From the NCBI GenBank assembly GCA_900258555.1, contig LT984855.1, positions 670,036 to 734,035 on the forward strand: DNA of 64,000 bases. Direction: 5' to 3'. The translations under genes and the position numbers were made by a program. Positions 62,575 to 64,000 of this stretch are shown here, piece by piece. Position 1 is the stretch's first letter. Every line of letters starts with the position of its first letter. This stretch comes from an uncultured Desulfobacterium sp. (GTDB taxonomy: Bacteria; Desulfobacterota; DSM-4660; Desulfatiglandales; Desulfatiglandaceae). The notes under the pieces were generated by a model. It made no database searches. It saw nothing but the letters and a program-made list of their open reading frames with translations, and was not told the DNA's origin.

Positions 62575-63810
62575 ATGAAAAAATTTAAACATACTTTAAA
62601 AACTGTTAAAGCTCTAATACTTGGATGGGCCGTGATTATTCCCCTTATTCACTTATTGCCCTTGAAAAAAAATCTAGTCTTATTCATCGGCAAAAATAAT
62701 GGCTCGTTCTTTGATAATGTAAAATATCTTTATTTATATCTACATAGACTCAATCGAAAAGACATCAAGTATTACTTTTTTACAGAAAAGCAATCTGTGT
62801 ACAATATGTTGAAATGCCATAACCTGCCGGTCTTATTTCATCCAACCTTGCGTTCTATATATGCCTTGGCTTGCTCAAATATCATAATTTCCTGCAACAT
62901 GGCATGGATTAAAAACTACAAATATCATTTGTCAGTCAGAGCAAAAAAGATTCAGTTATGGCATGGCGTACCACTTAAAAAAATAGGGATGCTGGTAAAT
63001 GATTCGTTAAAAAAGCATAATTCCCTTTTAGCTAGAATTGATAACGCAATACGAGGCAAAAACTGTATTCATGATCTGTTTCTGTCTACATCAGATTACT
63101 TCACAGTAAATATTTTTTCAAAGGCAATGAGAGCAAAAAGATTCATCGAATTAGGTTACCCTAGAAACAGTATCTTCTTTAAGGGACAATTGGATAAGTT
63201 AGATTTTCTTGATGCAGATGTCCAATCACTTGAGAAGATAACTGAATTTCAAAAAAAAGGCTTCAAGTGTGTTTGTTACGCACCAACGTGGGATGACCCG
63301 ATGGGTAATGCCATCCAAAGCGGATATCTTGATTTGAAAAGGCTTTCGAAGTTCGCGCAAGAGCACAAGATATTGTTTGTCTTTAAATTTCACCCGTCAA
63401 TAAATTGCAAAAATGAATTTGGCCTATTAAGTAATATTATTTATTATAATAGTTCAAAAGATATACAGCCTCTATTAAGGGTAACAGATATTCTTGTAAC
63501 CGACTATTCATCAGTATATATGGATTATCTGTTACTCAATAGACCCATAATATTTTTCCCCTACAATTTAGATGGTTATTTGAAAGCACATAATGGTTTG
63601 CTTTTTGATTTTAATTCCATGGCTCCGGGCCCCAAATGTTATTCACAAGAACAGCTCCATGAAGCGATATTAGATTGTACCGCTGGCCAGAAAGACGATT
63701 TCGCTGATGACAGGGGCCAAATAAGAAAACTAGCTTTTAAATATGAAGATGGCCGCGCTTCAGAAAGAATATGGGATTTTATCATGAAAGAATACATGGA
63801 AGTTCCATAG
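62575..63810 (+). CDS. CDP-glycerol glycerophosphotransferase family protein (TagB/TagF-like)
   Basis: This 411-residue protein has the family motifs IQLWHGVPLKKIG, CYAPTWDD, FVFKFHPS, VTDYSSVYMDYLLLNRPIIF and a hydrophobic segment near residues 10-30. Such enzymes polymerise or attach glycerol- or ribitol-phosphate in teichoic acids and in capsules of Gram-negative bacteria. Its base composition is clearly more AT-rich than the preceding 62 kb, and Lys, Asn and Ile are abundant. This points to recent transfer into a variable surface-polysaccharide locus. The ATG at 62575 has no strong Shine-Dalgarno. Confidence 0.87.
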   Translation: MKKFKHTLKTVKALILGWAVIIPLIHLLPLKKNLVLFIGKNNGSFFDNVKYLYLYLHRLNRKDIKYYFFTEKQSVYNMLKCHNLPVLFHPTLRSIYALACSNIIISCNMAWIKNYKYHLSVRAKKIQLWHGVPLKKIGMLVNDSLKKHNSLLARIDNAIRGKNCIHDLFLSTSDYFTVNIFSKAMRAKRFIELGYPRNSIFFKGQLDKLDFLDADVQSLEKITEFQKKGFKCVCYAPTWDDPMGNAIQSGYLDLKRLSKFAQEHKILFVFKFHPSINCKNEFGLLSNIIYYNSSKDIQPLLRVTDILVTDYSSVYMDYLLLNRPIIFFPYNLDGYLKAHNGLLFDFNSMAPGPKCYSQEQLHEAILDCTAGQKDDFADDRGQIRKLAFKYEDGRASERIWDFIMKEYMEVP

Positions 63811-63894
63811 AAAAGAGTTGAAGTTCTGACAGATTTTATTCGCCATTTTAAAACGCTAAGAAGTCACGATTAAAGTATCTATAAGGGTCCAGAT

Positions 63895-64000
63895 ATGAAG
63901 AAATATGATTTCAGATTATTTATTAATGATCTGTTTTTTCGCCGGCTATGGCGAATAGTTAGGTGGTTTCAGCGACGGATGGAATCGGCCAATAGTCGTA
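63895..64000 (+). CDS. Partial gene of unknown function, cut by the window end
   Basis: From ATG 63895 the frame is open to the end of the window and gives MKKYDFRLFINDLFFRRLWR and a further basic, aromatic stretch. It lies 84 bp after the TagB/TagF-like gene on the same strand. The visible 35 residues are too few to assign a family; sulfotransferase or glycan-biosynthesis neighbours are common in such loci. Confidence 0.5.
   Translation, partial: MKKYDFRLFINDLFFRRLWRIVRWFQRRMESANSR

Noticed and set aside
1-64000. CRISPR arrays, tRNA or rRNA genes, replication origin
   Set aside because: I looked for regularly spaced repeats, cloverleaf-like sequences and DnaA-box clusters and saw none that I could support; a tRNAscan and CRISPR finder run would settle it.

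Overview
The window looks like a chromosomal segment of an anaerobic Desulfobacterota-type (deltaproteobacterial) bacterium, possibly from an assembled environmental genome. Support for this comes from a selenocysteine formate dehydrogenase, an Rnf operon headed by a membrane-anchored tetraheme cytochrome c, a complex I without its NADH-input module, the archaeal-type route to dehydroquinate, and an RseC protein whose N-terminus (MATEEG) is typical of that group. The taxonomic call is an inference; there is no rRNA or tRNA gene in the window.

Layout. 1-223: remnant of an IS200-like transposase. 270-6378: aromatic amino acid genes (aroC, ADH synthase, pheA, DHQ synthase II, aroD, aroA), followed by a lipoprotein-like alpha/beta hydrolase to 7340. 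7372-7648: a palindromic element with 63-bp perfect inverted repeats. 7704-10700 (minus): MFS transporter, small protein and Cys-rich metzincin protease. 10823-12005: a 55-residue charged protein and a nitroreductase. 12066-18080: a redox locus with an RseC homologue carrying an in-frame TGA in its Cys motif, an RnfB-GltD fusion, and a divergent formate dehydrogenase with an in-frame TGA (Sec377). 18221-20526: MATE exporter and universal stress protein. 21057-26593: rnf operon (cytochrome, rnfCDGEA, apbE) that lacks rnfB. 26603-38238 (minus): nuoABCDHIJK, two MrpD/NuoL-like subunits with a small membrane protein between them, nuoM and nuoN, behind a clear sigma-70 promoter. 38427-44993: rarA, a degenerate hybrid histidine kinase and dnaE. 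45092-56129: a defence island (RloA/RloB, two MNT/HEPN pairs, antitoxin-like genes, TcmP with a DUF5131 protein, type III restriction-modification). 56306-63810: envelope polysaccharide genes (radical SAM, two GT9-like proteins, MsbA-like ABC exporter, AT-rich TagB/TagF-like gene), with a partial gene running off the end.

How it fits together. Formate dehydrogenase, RnfB-GltD, Rnf and the NADH-module-free complex I could form a ferredoxin-centred electron transport system. RseC is functionally linked to Rnf/Rsx in E. coli, and here it lies just downstream of the only RnfB in the window. The most interesting observation is that this RseC gene carries TGA exactly at the second Cys of its C-x2-C-x5-C motif. 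A 6-bp/5-nt hairpin follows the TGA at almost the same distance as the hairpin after the Sec codon of the formate dehydrogenase 3.9 kb away. That makes it a good candidate for an unrecognised selenoprotein that would normally be annotated as a truncated protein starting at 12428.
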